From assembly GCA_022801435.1 (NCBI GenBank), contig JAAWSG010000006.1, positions 1 through 61,606 on the forward strand: a stretch of 61,606 nt of DNA, written 5' to 3'. Under the pieces are notes generated by a model. The model was given only the letters and a program-made list of their open reading frames with translations. It had not been told where the DNA came from and did not search any database. Made by a program: the position numbers and the translations under genes. This document shows, in pieces, positions 7,346 through 15,986 of this stretch (the stretch's first letter is position 1; every line of letters begins with the position of its first letter). Source of the stretch: Lawsonibacter sp. GTDB taxonomy: Bacteria > Bacillota > Clostridia > Oscillospirales > Oscillospiraceae.

Positions 7346-7603
7346 ATGGAACTCATCAACATCGGCTTTGGCAGCCTGGTGTCCGCCCGGCGGCTGGTGG
7401 CGGCGGTCAGTCCCGACTCCGCCCCCATCAAGCGCATGGTGCAGGAGGCCCGGGATCGGGGCATCCTGATTGACGCCACCTACGGCCGCCGCACCCAGGC
7501 GGTCCTGATTATGGATAACGACCATTTGATTCTGTCCGCCCTGACCACCGGAGAGATCGCGCTCCGCCTGGAGGGGGGACGGGGAGAGGAGGAACAGCCT
7601 TGA
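7346..7603 (+). CDS. remA: RemA-family DNA-binding regulator (DUF370)
   Basis: 85-residue protein [20 protein letters not shown], matching RemA/YlzA. In B. subtilis RemA forms a ring that wraps DNA and activates matrix and osmoprotection genes. Position between yicC and gmk is conserved even in non-biofilm Clostridia. The conserved [17 protein letters not shown] segment with its arginines is intact. The tail after about residue 72 is acidic and specific to this lineage. The gmk start overlaps its stop. Confidence 0.93.
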   Translation: MELINIGFGSLVSARRLVAAVSPDSAPIKRMVQEARDRGILIDATYGRRTQAVLIMDNDHLILSALTTGEIALRLEGGRGEEEQP

Positions 7604-8211
7604 TCCAGAGGAAACAACGGGGACAGCTTATTGTTCTGTCCGGGCCCTCGGGGGTGGGCAAGAGCACGGTCATCGCTGAGCTGCTCAGCCAGCGCAGGGA
7701 CATCTACTTCTCGGTCTCCTACACCACCCGGCAGCCCCGCGTGGGGGAGCAGGACGGGGTGAACTACAACTTCGTCAGCCGGGAGGCCTTTGAAGCCATG
7801 ATTGCCGGGGGGGAGCTGCTGGAGTTCGCCGAGTATGTGGGCAATTACTACGGGACCTCTCTGAAAGCGATCCAGGAGAAGCGGGACGCGGGGGTGGACG
7901 TGCTGCTGGACATCGAGGTCCAGGGGGCGGCCAAGGTGCGGGCCCGGTGTCCGGACGCCCTGTTCCTCTTCATCATCCCCCCTTCCTTTGAGGAGCTGTC
8001 CCGCCGCCTCCACCGGAGGAATACGGACAGCGAGGAGGTCATTGCGGGCCGGCTGGAGAAGGCCAAGGTGGAATTCCGGGAAATCCCCAACTACGACTAC
8101 CTGGTTATCAACGACAAGGTGTCGGAGGCGGTGGAGCGCATCCAGGCCATCCTCACCGCGGCCCAGTGCCAGGTGGACAGCTGGAAGGAATTTTTGGCCC
8201 AGTTCGACTGA
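7600..8211 (+). CDS. gmk: guanylate kinase
   Basis: Phosphorylates GMP to GDP. 203 residues with the P-loop GPSGVGKST (about 14-22), the GMP-binding segment [13 protein letters not shown], and the YVGNYYGT and DIEVQGA motifs. The start is a TTG at 7600 overlapping the remA stop, with the ribosome site ggagagga about 7 bases upstream; no ATG exists near the expected N-terminus. Length is normal for the family. Confidence 0.93.
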   Translation: MIQRKQRGQLIVLSGPSGVGKSTVIAELLSQRRDIYFSVSYTTRQPRVGEQDGVNYNFVSREAFEAMIAGGELLEFAEYVGNYYGTSLKAIQEKRDAGVDVLLDIEVQGAAKVRARCPDALFLFIIPPSFEELSRRLHRRNTDSEEVIAGRLEKAKVEFREIPNYDYLVINDKVSEAVERIQAILTAAQCQVDSWKEFLAQFD

Positions 8212-8243
8212 GCCGCCGGGGAACCCTTTTGGAGCCCGCGGCC

Positions 8244-8336
8244 TGTGGAAAAATACCGGGATTTGTGGAAAAGTCCCTGGATTTTGTGGATAACCCGCCC
8301 TGATCCGGTGGAAAAGCCCGTGATTTTTGTGGAAAA
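8244..8336 (+). repeat. phased array of five DnaA-box-like 9-mers between gmk and rpoZ
   Basis: TGTGGAAAA (8244), TGTGGAAAA (8264), TGTGGATAA (8285), GGTGGAAAA (8307) and TGTGGAAAA (8328) lie in one orientation at steps of 20, 21, 22 and 21 bp, about two helical turns. Read on the minus strand they are TTTTCCACA or TTATCCACA: four fit the DnaA-box consensus TTWTNCACA exactly and one has a single mismatch. A weaker TGTTGAAAA follows at 8340. DnaA binding is inferred; it could also be the operator of another protein or a decayed tandem repeat. Confidence 0.6.
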
Positions 8337-8379
8337 CCATGTTGAAAACTTGAAGTTTTGAGGTAAGGAGAGATTTGTT

Positions 8380-8586
8380 ATGATGCTCTATCCCGCTATG
8401 AAGGACCTGCTGGACAAGGTGCCCAGCCGCTATGAGCTGGTGAATGTGGTGGCCTGCCGGGCCCGCAGCATCGCCAGAGAGGCCGAGATTGAGGGGCAAC
8501 CCCTCCAGGAGAAGCCGGTCAGCATCGCCATCCAGGAGGTGGCTGAGGGACGGCTGGAACGGACGCAGACGGAGCAAGCGGAATAA
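8380..8586 (+). CDS. rpoZ: RNA polymerase omega subunit
   Basis: 68 residues, MMLYPAMKDLLDKVPSRYEL then NVVACRARSIAREAE and VSIAIQEVAEG, matching the short Firmicutes omega subunit that helps assemble RNA polymerase and bind its beta-prime tail. Start ATG 8380 has AGGAG nine bases upstream; the second ATG (8383) is less well placed. Unlike its neighbours it is separated from gmk by 168 bases that hold the 9-mer array, so it may have its own control. Confidence 0.9.
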   Translation: MMLYPAMKDLLDKVPSRYELVNVVACRARSIAREAEIEGQPLQEKPVSIAIQEVAEGRLERTQTEQAE

Positions 8587-8631
8587 GGACAGGGGGGCTC
8601 AGCTCCCTGCATTTTTATGGAGGGGACGGCC

Positions 8632-11100
8632 TTGGGACGGATCATTGCAAAGGTGGCGGTGGCCAGAGCGGTGTACACCATCGACCGGCCCTATGACTAT
8701 CTGGTGGGGGAGGAGCTGGCCCGGCGGCTCCGGCCCGGTATGCGGGTGCTGGTCCCCTTCGGGGCGGGCAATCGGGGCTCGGACGGCATGGTGCTCTCCA
8801 TCCGGGAGGAGGGGATGACTGGTCCCGTCCTGAAGGAGATCCTCGCCCCCCTGGATGAGGAGCCGGTGCTCTCCCCAAAGGCCATCCAGCTGGCCCTCTG
8901 GATGCGGGAGCGGTACTTCTGCACGGTCTACGACTGCGTGAAGGCCATGCTCCCCGCCGGACTGTACTTCTCTCTGCGGGACCGGGTGGTGCTGGAGCAG
9001 GGGCTGGACCGGGAGGACGCCCTCCGCTTGGCGGGGGACCTGCCCGCCGCCGGGGAACTGCTGGACATGCTGTGGAGCTGGGGCGGCGAGGGGGACATGG
9101 AGCAGATCCGCCTGGCCTTCGGGGGCCGGAACCCCAACCCCGCCATCCGCCGGCTGACCGAGTCGGGGGCGGCCCGGCTGGAGACCGACGCCCATCGGAA
9201 GGTGGGGAACAAGCGGGAGCGGCTGGCGGTGCTGGCCATCCCGGCGGAGGACGCCATGGCTCTGGTGACCCCCCGGAGGAAGTCCGCCCCCCTGCACTAC
9301 GCGGTGGTGGAGCTGCTGTGTACCCTGGGGGCGGCCTCCGCCAAGGAGCTGTGCTATTTCACCGGGGCCTCCTCCGCCACCCTGCGGGCCCTGGAAAAAA
9401 AGGGCATCCTGTCTATGGAGCAGCAGGAGGTTCTGCATCGGGTGAGCCTGGAGGAGGTGGAGCCCGCCCCCCCTCCGGTGCTCAACGGGGAGCAGGAGGA
9501 TGCGTTTCAGGGGCTGGACCAGCTGGCCCGGTCAGGAAAACCCGCCGCCGCCCTGCTGTACGGGGTGACGGGGAGCGGAAAGACCCAGGTCTACATCCGC
9601 CTGATCTGGTCGGCGCTGGAGCGGGGCAGGACCGCCCTGGTGCTGGTCCCAGAGATCGTCCTCACCCCCCAGCTGCTGCGGAGCTTCGCCGCCCAGTTCG
9701 GGAAGCAGGTGGCGGTGCTCCACAGCTCCCTCCGGGCGGGGGAGCGGTACAACGAGTGGAAGCGGGCCCTGCGGGGGGAAGCCAGAGTGGTCATCGGGAC
9801 CCGCTCCGCGGTATTCGCCCCCCTGGAGGACATCGGCCTCATCATCCTGGACGAGGAGCAGGAGGGGAGCTACAAGTCGGAAAATTCCCCCCGCTACCAT
9901 GCCCGGGAGGTGGCAAAATACCGCTGCGTGCAGCACAGCGCCCTCCTGGTGCTGGGCTCGGCCACCCCGTCTGTGGAGAGCATGTACCAGGCTCAGGAGG
10001 GACAGATCGGCCTGTTCCACCTTAAAAACCGCTACAACCAAAAAAACCTGCCCCAGGTGCTGACGGTGGACATGAAGCAGGAGCTGCGCCAGGGCAACGA
10101 CACCTCCATCAGCGGGGTGCTCCGCCAGGAGCTTGCGGAAAACATGGAGCGGGGGGAACAGGCAATCCTCTTCCTCAACCGCCGGGGGGCCAGCCGGATG
10201 GTGAGCTGCGGCGAGTGCGGCCAGGTTCCGGAGTGCCCCCGGTGCTCGGTAAAATTGACCTACCACTCGGCCAACGGGCGGCTGATGTGCCACTACTGCG
10301 GGCACTCCCAGCCCCTGCCCCCGGCCTGCCCCAGCTGCGGCGGGCTGCTGAACTTCATCGGCACGGGGACCCAGCGGGTGGAGGAGGAGCTGCGGGAGCT
10401 GTTCCCCTGGGCCCAGGTGCTGCGGATGGACACGGACACGGTCTCCGCCGCCCACCCCCACGAGGAGCTGCTGGACCGCTTCCGCCGGGAGCGCATCCCC
10501 ATCCTGCTGGGGACCCAGATGGTGGCCAAGGGGCTGGATTTTGAGAACGTGACCCTGGTGGGGGTGCTGGCTCCCGACCTGTCCCTCTACGCGGACGACT
10601 TCCGGGCGGGGGAGCGGACCTTCTCCCTGCTGACCCAGGTGGTGGGCCGGGCGGGGCGGGGGTCGAAGCAGGGCCGGGCGGTGATTCAGACCTATACCCC
10701 GGAAAACGATGTCATTACCTGCGCCGCCCGGCAGGACTACGACAGCTTCTACGCCCAGGAGCTGGAGCTGCGCCGCCTGCGCTGTCTGCTCCCCTTCGCG
10801 GACATGACGGTGCTCACCGCCTCCGGGCTGGAGGAGGGGGGCGTGCTGCGCTGCTGTCTCCGCCTGCGCCAGGCGCTGGAGGCCGCCCTGCCCTCTCTGG
10901 GGGGGGAGTGGCAGCTGCTGGGACCCGCTCCGGCGGCGGTGGCCAAGGTGAACAACCGCTACCGCTACCGGCTCACCCTCATCGGGAGGGGGGGCAGGGA
11001 GTTCCGGGCGCTGCTGGCCCACCTGCTGCGGTGCGCCCACCGGGACAAGGAGAACAAAGGGGTGTCGGTCTATGGGGATGTGAACCCCTACTACAGCTGA
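8632..11100 (+). CDS. priA: primosomal replication restart helicase PriA
   Basis: Superfamily 2 helicase that reloads the replisome at stalled forks. The N-terminal DNA-binding domain is followed by the Walker A motif GVTGSGKTQ (about residue 310), the Walker B motif DEEQEG, a zinc-binding domain with four CxxC pairs (CGECGQVPECPRC, CHYCG, CPSCG, about 524-572) and the C-terminal helicase lobe. I prefer the TTG at 8632 because ggagggg (8619-8625) is ideally placed for it. An in-frame ATG at 8617 overlaps that site and would add five residues. About 822 aa. Confidence 0.93.
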   Translation: MGRIIAKVAVARAVYTIDRPYDYLVGEELARRLRPGMRVLVPFGAGNRGSDGMVLSIREEGMTGPVLKEILAPLDEEPVLSPKAIQLALWMRERYFCTVYDCVKAMLPAGLYFSLRDRVVLEQGLDREDALRLAGDLPAAGELLDMLWSWGGEGDMEQIRLAFGGRNPNPAIRRLTESGAARLETDAHRKVGNKRERLAVLAIPAEDAMALVTPRRKSAPLHYAVVELLCTLGAASAKELCYFTGASSATLRALEKKGILSMEQQEVLHRVSLEEVEPAPPPVLNGEQEDAFQGLDQLARSGKPAAALLYGVTGSGKTQVYIRLIWSALERGRTALVLVPEIVLTPQLLRSFAAQFGKQVAVLHSSLRAGERYNEWKRALRGEARVVIGTRSAVFAPLEDIGLIILDEEQEGSYKSENSPRYHAREVAKYRCVQHSALLVLGSATPSVESMYQAQEGQIGLFHLKNRYNQKNLPQVLTVDMKQELRQGNDTSISGVLRQELAENMERGEQAILFLNRRGASRMVSCGECGQVPECPRCSVKLTYHSANGRLMCHYCGHSQPLPPACPSCGGLLNFIGTGTQRVEEELRELFPWAQVLRMDTDTVSAAHPHEELLDRFRRERIPILLGTQMVAKGLDFENVTLVGVLAPDLSLYADDFRAGERTFSLLTQVVGRAGRGSKQGRAVIQTYTPENDVITCAARQDYDSFYAQELELRRLRCLLPFADMTVLTASGLEEGGVLRCCLRLRQALEAALPSLGGEWQLLGPAPAAVAKVNNRYRYRLTLIGRGGREFRALLAHLLRCAHRDKENKGVSVYGDVNPYYS

Positions 11101-11163
11101 CCCCGGGACCCGAAGCACACAGAGCCCACGGTGTGGAACTCAGGCGTGAAACTGAATAAAACC

Positions 11164-11189
11164 GCTGCGGACCGGCCGGGTCCGGCAGC
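11164..11189 (+). other. GC-rich hairpin just before def
   Basis: gctgc and ggacc (11164-11173) pair with ggtcc and gcagc (11179-11183, 11185-11189), one base bulged. It lies about 12 bases before the ribosome site of def in a 110-base gap after priA and has no U run. It could be a processing site or a weak translational control element. Confidence 0.35.
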
Positions 11190-11210
11190 AATAAAGGAGA
11201 AGGAACATAC

Positions 11211-11756
11211 ATGGCAATCAGAACGATTTTGACCCAGGGGGACCCGGTACTGAACAAGGTGTGCCACCCGGTGACCCGGTTTGACCAGAAGCTGGCCGAC
11301 CTGCTGGACGATCTGAAGCAGACCCTGGAGGAGGCCAACGGCATGGGCCTGGCCGCGCCCCAGGTGGGCATTCTGCGGCGGGCGGTCATCGTGGTGGTAG
11401 GAGAGGACGAGATGCTGGAGCTGGTCAACCCGGAGATCCTGGCCCAGAGCGGGGAGGAGCTGGGCTGGGAGGGCTGTCTGTCCCTGCCCGGCATGTGGGG
11501 GAAGGTACAGCGGCCCTCCTGGGTGAAGCTCCGGGCCCAGGACCGGTTCGGGAACTGGTTCGAGACTGAGGGGACCGAGGTGACCGCCCGCTGCTTCTGC
11601 CACGAGCTGGAGCACCTGGACGGCCACATGTATGACGAGCACACTGACCGCCTGTACACCGCGGAGGAGCTGGATGAGATTCTGGCCCAGGAGGAGGACG
11701 GGGAGCAGACCCAGGCTCGGGCGAGAGGCCAGCGGCGGAGAAGGAGAAGAGCATGA
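11211..11756 (+). CDS. def: peptide deformylase
   Basis: Removes the formyl group from new proteins. 181 residues with all three family motifs: GMGLAAPQVG (about 44-53), EGCLSLPG (about 87-94, metal-binding Cys) and CHELEHLDG (about 129-137, metal-binding His pair and catalytic Glu). An Arg-rich tail (GQRRRRRR) extends past the usual end. Ribosome site aaggagaagg. The stop overlaps the fmt ATG (ATGA); the def-fmt pair is conserved. Confidence 0.95.
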   Translation: MAIRTILTQGDPVLNKVCHPVTRFDQKLADLLDDLKQTLEEANGMGLAAPQVGILRRAVIVVVGEDEMLELVNPEILAQSGEELGWEGCLSLPGMWGKVQRPSWVKLRAQDRFGNWFETEGTEVTARCFCHELEHLDGHMYDEHTDRLYTAEELDEILAQEEDGEQTQARARGQRRRRRRA

Positions 11757-12679
11757 GAGTTGTCTTTATGGGGACCCCGGAGTTTGCTGTCCCCTCCCTG
11801 AAGTCGCTGGTTCACGCGGGACACCAGGTGGCGGGGGTGTTCAGCCAGCCGGACAGGCCGGTGGGTCGGCATCAGAATAAACGCCAGCCCACCCCGGTGA
11901 AGGTGTGCGCCCAGGACCGGGGCATCCCCGTCTATCAGCCCGAGAAGCTGCGGGACGGGACCGCCCTGGCCCTCCTCCGGGAGCTGGACCCGGAGCTGAT
12001 TGTGGTGGCCGCCTACGGACGGCTGCTCCCGGACGATATTTTGGCCCTCCCGCCCAAGGGCTGCATCAATGTCCACTCCTCCCTCCTCCCCAAATACCGG
12101 GGAGCCGCCCCCATCAACTGGGCCATCCTCAACGGGGACTCGGAGACCGGCGTCACCATCATGCACATGGCCCACGATATGGACGCGGGGGATATCATCC
12201 TCCAGCGGGCCACCCCCATCGGCGAGACGGAGAACGCGGAGCAGCTCTATACCCGCCTGGCGGACCTGGGCGGGGCGCTGCTGGTGGAGGCGGTGGCCCA
12301 AATCGAGGCCGGGACCGCTCCCCGTACCCCCCAGGACCATGAGAAGGCCACTCCCGCCCCCATGCTGTCCAAGGAGCTATCCCCCATCGACTGGAGCCGC
12401 AGTTCCTGGGAAATCTACAACCAAATCCGCGGCCTGTACCCCTGGCCCACCGCCACCACCGACGTTATCACCGGCGAGCCGGTCAAGCTGTGGGGGGCCC
12501 AGGTAGTGGAGAAGCACACCGACGCCACCCCGGGCACGGTTATCGCCGCCGGGAAGCAGGGCATCGACGTGGCCTGCGGCGAGTTCGGCCATGTCCTGCG
12601 CATCCTGGAGCTCCAGGCTTCGGGGAAAAAGAGGATGACCGCCGCGGCCTACCTGGCAGGGAACCCCATCCAGAGATAG
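11753..12679 (+). CDS. fmt: methionyl-tRNA formyltransferase
   Basis: Formylates initiator Met-tRNA using 10-formyl-tetrahydrofolate. 308 residues starting MRVVFMGTPEFAVPSL, with the folate-binding and catalytic segment HSSLLPKYRGAAPINWAI (about 106-123) and the conserved GVTIMHM. A C-terminal beta-barrel tRNA-binding domain follows residue 205. Overlaps def by four bases, so formylation and deformylation enzymes are co-translated. Confidence 0.95.
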   Translation: MRVVFMGTPEFAVPSLKSLVHAGHQVAGVFSQPDRPVGRHQNKRQPTPVKVCAQDRGIPVYQPEKLRDGTALALLRELDPELIVVAAYGRLLPDDILALPPKGCINVHSSLLPKYRGAAPINWAILNGDSETGVTIMHMAHDMDAGDIILQRATPIGETENAEQLYTRLADLGGALLVEAVAQIEAGTAPRTPQDHEKATPAPMLSKELSPIDWSRSSWEIYNQIRGLYPWPTATTDVITGEPVKLWGAQVVEKHTDATPGTVIAAGKQGIDVACGEFGHVLRILELQASGKKRMTAAAYLAGNPIQR

Positions 12680-12684
12680 GAATC

Positions 12685-12761
12685 CTTCCCAATAAGGGAA
12701 GAAAAAACGAAGTTTTTTCGCAAAAGTTCTTTTTGCTTCTTTTTCTTACAAGAAAAAGAAG
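12685..12761. terminator. nested AT-rich hairpins between fmt and rsmB
   Basis: cttccc/gggaag (12685-12690/12696-12701) lies just after fmt. A long stem cttctttttctt/aagaaaaagaag (12736-12747/12750-12761) follows, with a T-rich run between them. The second stem is nearly perfect and offers U-rich tails on both strands. This probably ends part of the def-fmt transcript. It stands out as an AT-rich island in GC-rich surroundings. Confidence 0.45.
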
Positions 12762-12814
12762 GCCCGTCCGGCGAGGACAAACGATGAGGACAAAAGAAAG
12801 GCAGGTGGAGCGGT

Positions 12815-14140
12815 ATGGACGCACGGGAAGCGGCGCTGATGGCGTTGAGCGAGAGCCAGCGGCAGGGGGGATGGTCGGACGCCATCCTGAAAAAGCAGCT
12901 GGCGGGAGCCGCTCTGGACGCCCGGGACAGCGCGCTGGCCACCCGGCTGTGCTTTGGGGTGCTGCAAAACCGTCTGCTGCTGGATTTTTATCTGTCCCAC
13001 TTCTCCAACATGCCCTTGAAGCGGATGGAGAACCGAGTGGTGCAGGTCCTGCGGCTGGGGGCCTATCAGCTGCTCTTTCTGGACAAGGTCCCCCACAGCG
13101 CGGCGGTAAACAGCGCGGTGGAGCTGACCCGGAAGCACTGCAAGAACCCCCGGGCCGCCGGCATGGTCAACGGCATCCTGCGCAGTCTGGAGCGCAATCT
13201 GGACCATCTGCCCGCCATCCCCCAAGAGGACCCAGCGGCGGCGCTGTCCCTCCAGACCTCCCATCCGGAGTGGCTGGTGCGGAGCTTTTTGGAGCTGCTG
13301 GGGCCGGAGGAGGCCCCGCTGCTGCTGGAGGCCAACAACAGCCAGCCCCCCGCCTCCGCCATGGTGAACACACAAAAAACCACCGCACAGGAGCTGTCCG
13401 CTGTTCTGGAGGGGGAGGGCATCGAAACGAAGCTCCACCCCTGGCTGGCGGACTGTCTGGTGCTCTCCCGGACGGGCAATCTGGAAAAATCCTCCGCATT
13501 CCAGAGGGGACTGTTTTACATCCAGGACCCGGCCTCCCGGCTGGCGGCGGCGGCGCTGGCCCCCGAGCCGGGGATGCGGGTGTTGGACTGCTGCGCCGCC
13601 CCCGGTGGAAAGAGCTTTGCCGCCGCCATCGCCATGGAGAACCGGGGGGAGGTGGTCTCCTGTGACCTGCACCCCCATAAGAAAAAGCTGATCCAGGCCG
13701 GGGCGGACCGTCTGGGCCTGACCTGTGTCACCCCCATGACCGCCGACGGGCGGGTATTCCGGCCGGAGTGGGAGGGGGTATTTGATCGGGTGCTGGTGGA
13801 CGCCCCCTGCTCCGGCCTGGGCGTGATCCGAAAAAAACCGGACATCCGGGAGAAGGACCCCGAGGCGCTGACCCGTCTGCCCCAGGTCCAGCGGGCCATC
13901 CTGGACACCGCCGCCCGGTACGTCAAGCCCGGGGGAGTGCTGGTCTACTCCACCTGCACCCTCCTGCCTCGGGAGAATGAGGGGGTGGTCCGGGGCTTTT
14001 TGGAGGGGGAACCACATTACAAGCAAAATCCCTTTACACTCCCGGGCCCCATTGGGAGGGCAGAGGGCATGGTCACCCTCTGGCCCCACCGCCACGGGAC
14101 GGACGGGTTTTTCATCGCCAAGCTGCGCAGAGAGGGGTGA
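12815..14140 (+). CDS. rsmB: 16S rRNA (cytosine-C5)-methyltransferase RsmB
   Basis: Methylates C967 (E. coli numbering) of 16S rRNA. 441 residues: an N-terminal NusB-like RNA-binding domain (about 1-140) and a SAM-dependent Fmu domain with CAAPGGKS (about 262-269), DAPCSGLGVIRKKPDI with the motif IV cysteine, and YSTCTLLPRENE with the catalytic cysteine. The ribosome site ggtggag is 5 bases before the ATG. rlmN follows after 7 bases. Confidence 0.94.
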   Translation: MDAREAALMALSESQRQGGWSDAILKKQLAGAALDARDSALATRLCFGVLQNRLLLDFYLSHFSNMPLKRMENRVVQVLRLGAYQLLFLDKVPHSAAVNSAVELTRKHCKNPRAAGMVNGILRSLERNLDHLPAIPQEDPAAALSLQTSHPEWLVRSFLELLGPEEAPLLLEANNSQPPASAMVNTQKTTAQELSAVLEGEGIETKLHPWLADCLVLSRTGNLEKSSAFQRGLFYIQDPASRLAAAALAPEPGMRVLDCCAAPGGKSFAAAIAMENRGEVVSCDLHPHKKKLIQAGADRLGLTCVTPMTADGRVFRPEWEGVFDRVLVDAPCSGLGVIRKKPDIREKDPEALTRLPQVQRAILDTAARYVKPGGVLVYSTCTLLPRENEGVVRGFLEGEPHYKQNPFTLPGPIGRAEGMVTLWPHRHGTDGFFIAKLRREG

Positions 14141-14147
14141 AGTAGTT

Positions 14148-15173
14148 TTGCTTGACATCAAATCCATGACCCCGGAGGCGCTCGCCGCCTGGCTGAAGGA
14201 GCAGGGGGAGCCGGGCTTTCGGGGGAAGCAGGTATTCCAATGGCTGTACCGGGGGGCGTCCTCCTTTGAGGAGATGACCGACCTGCCCAAGTCCCTGCGG
14301 CAGAAGCTGGCGGAGTCCTGTGCCCTCACCCCGCCGCGGGCGGCGCGGAGGCAGGTCTCCCAGGAGGACGGCACGGTCAAATACCTGTGGGAGCTGTCCG
14401 ACAAGAATTGCGTGGAGTCGGTGCTCATGCGCTACCGGCACGGCAACACGGTGTGCATCTCCTGCCAGGTGGGCTGCCGGATGGGCTGTGCCTTCTGCGC
14501 CTCCACCCTGGCTGGAAAGGTGCGGGACCTGACACCTGGGGAGATGGCGGACCAGGTGCTCTTCACCCAGCTGGACAGCGGCGCGCCCGTCTCCAACATC
14601 GTCCTCATGGGCATCGGGGAGCCGCTGGACAATTTTGACACCGTTCTGCGGTTCCTGTCCCTGGTCAACCACCCGGACGGGCTGAACATCGGGATGCGCC
14701 ACATCTCCCTGTCCACCTGCGGTTTAGTGGAGCAAATTGACAAACTGGCCCAATATGAGTTACAATTGACCCTGTCGGTATCCCTCCACGCCCCGGATGA
14801 CGAGACCCGCTCCCGCCTGATGCCGGTGAACCGGGGGGTGGGAGTGGAGAGGTTAATCAAAACCTGCCGGCGGTATTTCGAGAAAACCGGGCGGCGCATC
14901 TCCTACGAGTACGCCATGATCGACGGGGTGAACGACAGGGATTGGCAGGCCGACCTGCTGTCCAAACGTCTGCGGGGGGCCCCTGCCCATGTGAACCTGA
15001 TTCCCCTGAACGAGGTGGAGGAGAGCCCCCTGAAGCCCAGTCCCCGGGTGGCCGCCTTTCAGCGCCGGCTGGAGGGGCAGGGGGTGACCGTGACGGTCCG
15101 GCGGAAGCTGGGGGGAGACATCGACGCCTCCTGCGGCCAGCTGCGCCGCAGGGCCATGCGAGAAGAGAGATGA
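14148..15173 (+). CDS. rlmN: 23S rRNA (adenine2503-C2)-methyltransferase RlmN
   Basis: Radical SAM enzyme that methylates A2503 of 23S rRNA and A37 of some tRNAs. The [4Fe-4S] motif is CRMGCAFC (CxxxCxxC), preceded by TVCISCQVG. GEPLDNF and the late conserved Cys in DIDASCGQLR (methyl-carrier partner) are present. I place the start at TTG 14148, giving MLDIKSMTPEALAAWL, the typical N-terminus. The frame is open upstream into rsmB but that part is out of register with the family. 341 aa. Confidence 0.92.
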   Translation: MLDIKSMTPEALAAWLKEQGEPGFRGKQVFQWLYRGASSFEEMTDLPKSLRQKLAESCALTPPRAARRQVSQEDGTVKYLWELSDKNCVESVLMRYRHGNTVCISCQVGCRMGCAFCASTLAGKVRDLTPGEMADQVLFTQLDSGAPVSNIVLMGIGEPLDNFDTVLRFLSLVNHPDGLNIGMRHISLSTCGLVEQIDKLAQYELQLTLSVSLHAPDDETRSRLMPVNRGVGVERLIKTCRRYFEKTGRRISYEYAMIDGVNDRDWQADLLSKRLRGAPAHVNLIPLNEVEESPLKPSPRVAAFQRRLEGQGVTVTVRRKLGGDIDASCGQLRRRAMREER

Positions 15174-15206
15174 GCCGGTTAACCGGCGGAAACGAGGTTG
15201 AGGTCT

Positions 15207-15926
15207 ATGCAGGTTTGGGGTATCACCCACCGGGGCGCGGTACGGCAGCAGAATCAGGACGCCTACGCCGCCAAAGTAATGGAGGATGGCCGGGTGATTG
15301 CGCTGGTCTGTGACGGCATGGGCGGCGCCCGGGCGGGGAACATCGCCAGCACCATGGCGGTGGAGGTGTTTATGGAGCGCTTCGACCAGGAGGACCGCGC
15401 CCTGCCCGAGGAGGAGCGGATGCTCCGGGCTGCCGCCCAGGCCAATCAGGAGGTATTTGGCCGCTCCATCCAGGACGAGGCCTGCACCGGCATGGGGACC
15501 ACCATCGTGGCCGCCCTGGCCGGCAGAGGGGAGGCGGTCATCCTCAACGAGGGGGACAGCCGGGCCTACCATGTGAACGCCGGGGGCATCGTGCTCATCA
15601 CTCGGGACCACTCCCTGGTGGAGGACCTGGTGGAGCGGGGGGAGCTGACCCGGGAGCAGGCCAGGAGCCACCCCAACAAAAACCTGATTACCCGGGCGCT
15701 GGGGGCGGACCCCGAGCTGATGGCGGACTGCTTCCGGCAGCCCATGGCCCACGGGGACTATCTGCTTCTGTGCAGCGACGGGCTGAGCAACGTCATCAAC
15801 GAGCAGGAGATGCTCTATGAGGTCATCCATGGCGGCGCGCCGGAACACTGCTGCCAGCGCCTGCTGGATATCGCCCTGGGCCGGGGCGCGCCGGACAACG
15901 TGACGGTAGTGCTGGTCCGCTATTAG
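15207..15926 (+). CDS. prpC: PP2C-type Ser/Thr protein phosphatase (PrpC/Stp)
   Basis: Dephosphorylates substrates of PrkC and the kinase itself. 239 residues starting MQVWGITHRGAVRQQNQDAY, with metal-binding aspartates in NQDA, CDGMGG, CSDGLSN and APDNVT. It lacks a membrane segment. ATG 15207 is favoured over TTG 15198 because gagg at 15194-15197 is nine bases away. Gene order prpC-prkC-rsgA is standard in Firmicutes. Confidence 0.93.
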   Translation: MQVWGITHRGAVRQQNQDAYAAKVMEDGRVIALVCDGMGGARAGNIASTMAVEVFMERFDQEDRALPEEERMLRAAAQANQEVFGRSIQDEACTGMGTTIVAALAGRGEAVILNEGDSRAYHVNAGGIVLITRDHSLVEDLVERGELTREQARSHPNKNLITRALGADPELMADCFRQPMAHGDYLLLCSDGLSNVINEQEMLYEVIHGGAPEHCCQRLLDIALGRGAPDNVTVVLVRY

Positions 15927-15986
15927 GACGCGCCGTCCCGGTCAGGCGCGCCGGATACTTTGCATGAAGGATAGGGGGTATTTGCC

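Noticed and set aside
8244-8336. A CRISPR array
   Set aside because: Repeats are only 9 bases, spacers about 12, and no cas genes are near. The spacing and consensus fit protein-binding boxes better.
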